Shown here one piece after another: positions 62,068 through 64,000 of a stretch of 64,000 bases of DNA. Numbering within the stretch: the first letter of the stretch is position 1; each line of letters opens with the position of its first letter. The translations under genes and the position numbers were made by a program. Source of the DNA: Autumnicola psychrophila (GTDB lineage: Bacteria > Bacteroidota > Bacteroidia > Flavobacteriales > Flavobacteriaceae); assembly GCF_031846645.1 (NCBI RefSeq), contig NZ_JAVRHN010000003.1, positions 1 through 64,000 on the forward strand, read 5' to 3'. Under the pieces are notes generated by a model that was not told the origin of the DNA, searched no databases, and worked only from the letters and a program-made list of their open reading frames with translations.

Positions 62068-63018
62068 TTATTTGAGGGCGGCAATAACTTTTTCTGCTAA
62101 TTCTACTCCAATCCTATCCTGTGCTTCTATTGTTGAACCACCGGTATGCGGACTAAGTGAAACTTTTTCGTTCATAAGCAACTTGATTGCCGGAGAAGGT
62201 TCATTTTGAAAAGTATCAAGCCCTGCAAAGGCAAGTTTTCCGCTTTCCAGTGCTTCCAGAAGGGCTTCTTCGTCTATAACACCTCCACGAGAAGCATTAA
62301 TAATACCTGCGCCATCTTTCATTGCATTTATTTCCTGCTTGCCGATAATTGGTGTTTTTTGTGCAGGAACATGAAGCGTAATAAAATCTGAATGTTTTAC
62401 AAGCTGATGGATAGGCTCTGTTCTAATAGGAATTGTTATACTTTGATGATTATAGAATTCGAGGGTGATTTTTGTTTCTCTAACTTTAATATCGCTGGCG
62501 ATAACCTTCATTCCCAGTCCAAGGGCGATTTTTGCCACTTCCCGGCCAATTCTTCCAAAACCGATAATTCCTAAGGTTTTATCACGCAATTCCCGTCCCG
62601 GGGCATAGGATTTTTTTAAATCTCTAAAGCGGGAATCCCCTTCCAGAGGCATATTTCTGTTAGCATCGTGTAAAAAACGTATTCCGCTGAACAAATGGGC
62701 AAAAACAAGCTCTGCCACGGCGTTGGAAGAAGCTTCAGGAGTATTAATCACTTTAAGCCCTTTATTTTCGGCATATTTTACATCAATATTGTCCAAACTA
62801 ACTCCGTTACGGCCAATAATTTTAATATTTGGGCATGCATCTATAAGTTCTTTTCCTATTTGTGTGCCGCTGCCGACTAAAATCACGTCAATTTGATGCT
62901 CATTAAGGTAACTTATAAGCTGTCCCTGCGCTACTTTGGTTACAATGACTTCAAATCCTTCTTTTTCAAATTTGTTAATGCCATTCTGTGATATTCCGTC
63001 GTTTGCTAATACTTTCAT
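62068..63018 (-). CDS. serA: D-3-phosphoglycerate dehydrogenase (short form)
   Basis: 316 residues of the D-isomer 2-hydroxyacid dehydrogenase family. NAD site 'LGIIGFGRIGREVAKIALG' (149-167), catalytic Arg in 'NASRGGVIDEEALLEAL', and catalytic His in 'SLSPHTGGSTIEAQDR'. It lacks the C-terminal ACT domain of long SerA enzymes. It lies 115 bp downstream of serC on the same strand, so it should make phosphohydroxypyruvate for SerC (serine and vitamin B6 pathways). Confidence 0.9.
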   Translation of the reverse strand: MKVLANDGISQNGINKFEKEGFEVIVTKVAQGQLISYLNEHQIDVILVGSGTQIGKELIDACPNIKIIGRNGVSLDNIDVKYAENKGLKVINTPEASSNAVAELVFAHLFSGIRFLHDANRNMPLEGDSRFRDLKKSYAPGRELRDKTLGIIGFGRIGREVAKIALGLGMKVIASDIKVRETKITLEFYNHQSITIPIRTEPIHQLVKHSDFITLHVPAQKTPIIGKQEINAMKDGAGIINASRGGVIDEEALLEALESGKLAFAGLDTFQNEPSPAIKLLMNEKVSLSPHTGGSTIEAQDRIGVELAEKVIAALK

Positions 63019-63133
63019 CTTTTTCTTTTAAAAATGGTGAGGGTCCAAAAATGCCAATTATCGACCTGCTGAATTTCTTCAGGTAATTAAAAACGGCAAG
63101 ATTCGTCCTATTCGTTTTACTACGGAAGAAAAT

Positions 63134-64000
63134 TTACGCTTCCTTTTCCAGCTTCTGCATCACATCCACCAAAACCTGAACACTTTCTAAAGAAAGGGCG
63201 TTGTACATGGATGCACGATACCCTCCAACACTTCGGTGACCGCTTAAACCGTTAATATTTGCGTCCTTCCACATGCTGTCGAACTTTTCTTTTTTACTTT
63301 CATCGGTTAAGTTGAAGGTAGGGTTCATTGTAGAGCGATCTTCAGTAGCAGCGAAACCTTTAAAAAGAGGATTTCGGTCGATTTCATTATAAAGAAGAGC
63401 TGCTTTTTTGTTGTTCAGTTCTTCCATAGCCTTGATTCCACCTTTATCTTTAATCCACCTAAGGGTAAGCAGGGAGACATAAATGGCGTAGACCGGCGGA
63501 GTGTTAAACATACTGTCCTTCTCGATATGCACCCGGTAATCCATCATTGAAGGAATTTCCCTTTTTACTTTTCCGAGGATATCTTCTTTTACAATTACAA
63601 GAGTAGCGCCTGCCGGACCCATGTTTTTCTGTGCCCCGGCATAAATAAGGTCGAACTTAGAAAAATTCAGTTCGCGGGAAAAAATGTCACTACTCATATC
63701 GCATACCAACGGAACATCTACAGAAGGAAAATCCTTCATCTGAGTTCCAAAAATGGTATTGTTACTTGTGCAATGGAAATAATTTATATCCTGCGGAATC
63801 TTATAATCCTTCGGGATATAATTGAAGTTTTTATCCTTAGAAGAAGCGACTTCTACTGCTTCTCCAAATAATCTTGCTTCCTTAATTGCTTTGCTGGACC
63901 AGGTGCCAGTGTTAAGGTAAGCTGCTTTATCCTGAAGTAAATTATAGGCGGTCATTAAAAACTGCATGCTGGCACCTCCTTGAAGGAAGATTGCATTATA
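63134..64000 (-). CDS. serC: Phosphoserine aminotransferase (partial, runs off the right edge)
   Basis: The 289 visible codons lack the N-terminus; the frame continues through 'YNAIFLQGGASMQF' to the window edge, and the LQGGAS segment is the cofactor-phosphate binding motif. PLP-lysine in 'YAGAQKNMGPAG', then 'DYRVHIEKDSMFNTPPVYA' and the closing 'GHRSVGGYRASMYNALSLESV'. It converts 3-phosphohydroxypyruvate to phosphoserine. Adjacent serA fits one pathway unit. Confidence 0.95.
   Translation of the reverse strand, partial: YNAIFLQGGASMQFLMTAYNLLQDKAAYLNTGTWSSKAIKEARLFGEAVEVASSKDKNFNYIPKDYKIPQDINYFHCTSNNTIFGTQMKDFPSVDVPLVCDMSSDIFSRELNFSKFDLIYAGAQKNMGPAGATLVIVKEDILGKVKREIPSMMDYRVHIEKDSMFNTPPVYAIYVSLLTLRWIKDKGGIKAMEELNNKKAALLYNEIDRNPLFKGFAATEDRSTMNPTFNLTDESKKEKFDSMWKDANINGLSGHRSVGGYRASMYNALSLESVQVLVDVMQKLEKEA

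Noticed and set aside
1..64000. TAG reassignment or suppression because three in-frame ambers were seen
   Set aside because: Normal genes here (for example the aminotransferase) end in TAG; the ambers are better explained as separate mutations.
1..64000. CRISPR array
   Set aside because: No regularly spaced direct repeats and no cas genes were seen.

Overview
The window is a piece of a Bacteroidota chromosome, most likely from a marine-type Flavobacteriaceae (genus not decidable from the sequence). Support: A+T-rich DNA, Bacteroidetes-type promoter boxes (TAnnTTTG) at several starts, and typical family content: DUF4290 next to murA, a BatA-type vWA protein, a TIGR02757 protein next to an ABC ATPase, a carboxypeptidase-like/plug TonB receptor, and an Asp-type MurA.

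Three blocks are visible. Block 1 (1-11202) is ordinary core genome: a rhodanese/DUF2892 pair, a decayed DUF302 gene, tRNA-Met, an SRPBCC protein, a class IV aminotransferase, YqgE, HU, fmt-recQ-ATPase, DUF493, DUF4290-murA and a conserved 490-aa protein. Block 3 (45892-64000) is again core: MBL hydrolase, esterase, a dihydroorotase-like protein without its HxH metal site, a BatA-like protein, two tandem GAF histidine kinases, TIGR02757-ABC ATPase, msrA-folE, a GlcG/DUF336 secreted protein, a TonB receptor with a His/Glu-rich loop plus a small His-rich secreted partner, DUF937, and a serA-serC pair running off the right edge.

Block 2 (about 11208-45891, 34.7 kb) is an inserted genomic island. 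Its ends carry a 13-bp direct repeat (TTTTGTGATAAAA). The left copy is the core of a perfect inverted repeat (9-bp arms, 5-bp spacer) of the kind tyrosine recombinases use, and a 489-aa tyrosine recombinase lies directly inside the right end. The target was the intergenic region between two divergent core genes (the 490-aa protein and the MBL hydrolase), and the island end rebuilds a -7 promoter box for the MBL gene. No relaxase, conjugation or virion genes were seen. The replication-like module is a frameshifted HTH gene coupled to a 1002-aa primase-like/helicase protein, so the island looks like an integrative plasmid- or satellite-like element that carries defence genes.

The cargo is dense in defence-type genes. 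One operon encodes a GIY-YIG-like protein, an AlbA_2/Schlafen-type protein and an HNH-HIT fusion. A second, six-gene, translationally coupled operon is hsdR-hsdS-DUF262/DUF1524-hsdM followed by a SIR2-like protein and a small protein with uracil-DNA-glycosylase-like motifs. Behind this pair lies a C-terminal remnant of a different hsdM allele, whose stop abuts the start of a PLD nuclease gene; this suggests that the SIR2/UDG-like pair was dropped into an hsdM-pld junction. A membrane protein with a PD-(D/E)XK-like motif is divergent from hsdR. A SRAP protein, a second small recombinase with repeated AATGTTCA sites, an outer-membrane-like protein and several unknown membrane proteins complete the island. 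Remnants of two further recombinases and several broken genes show that this site has turned over repeatedly.
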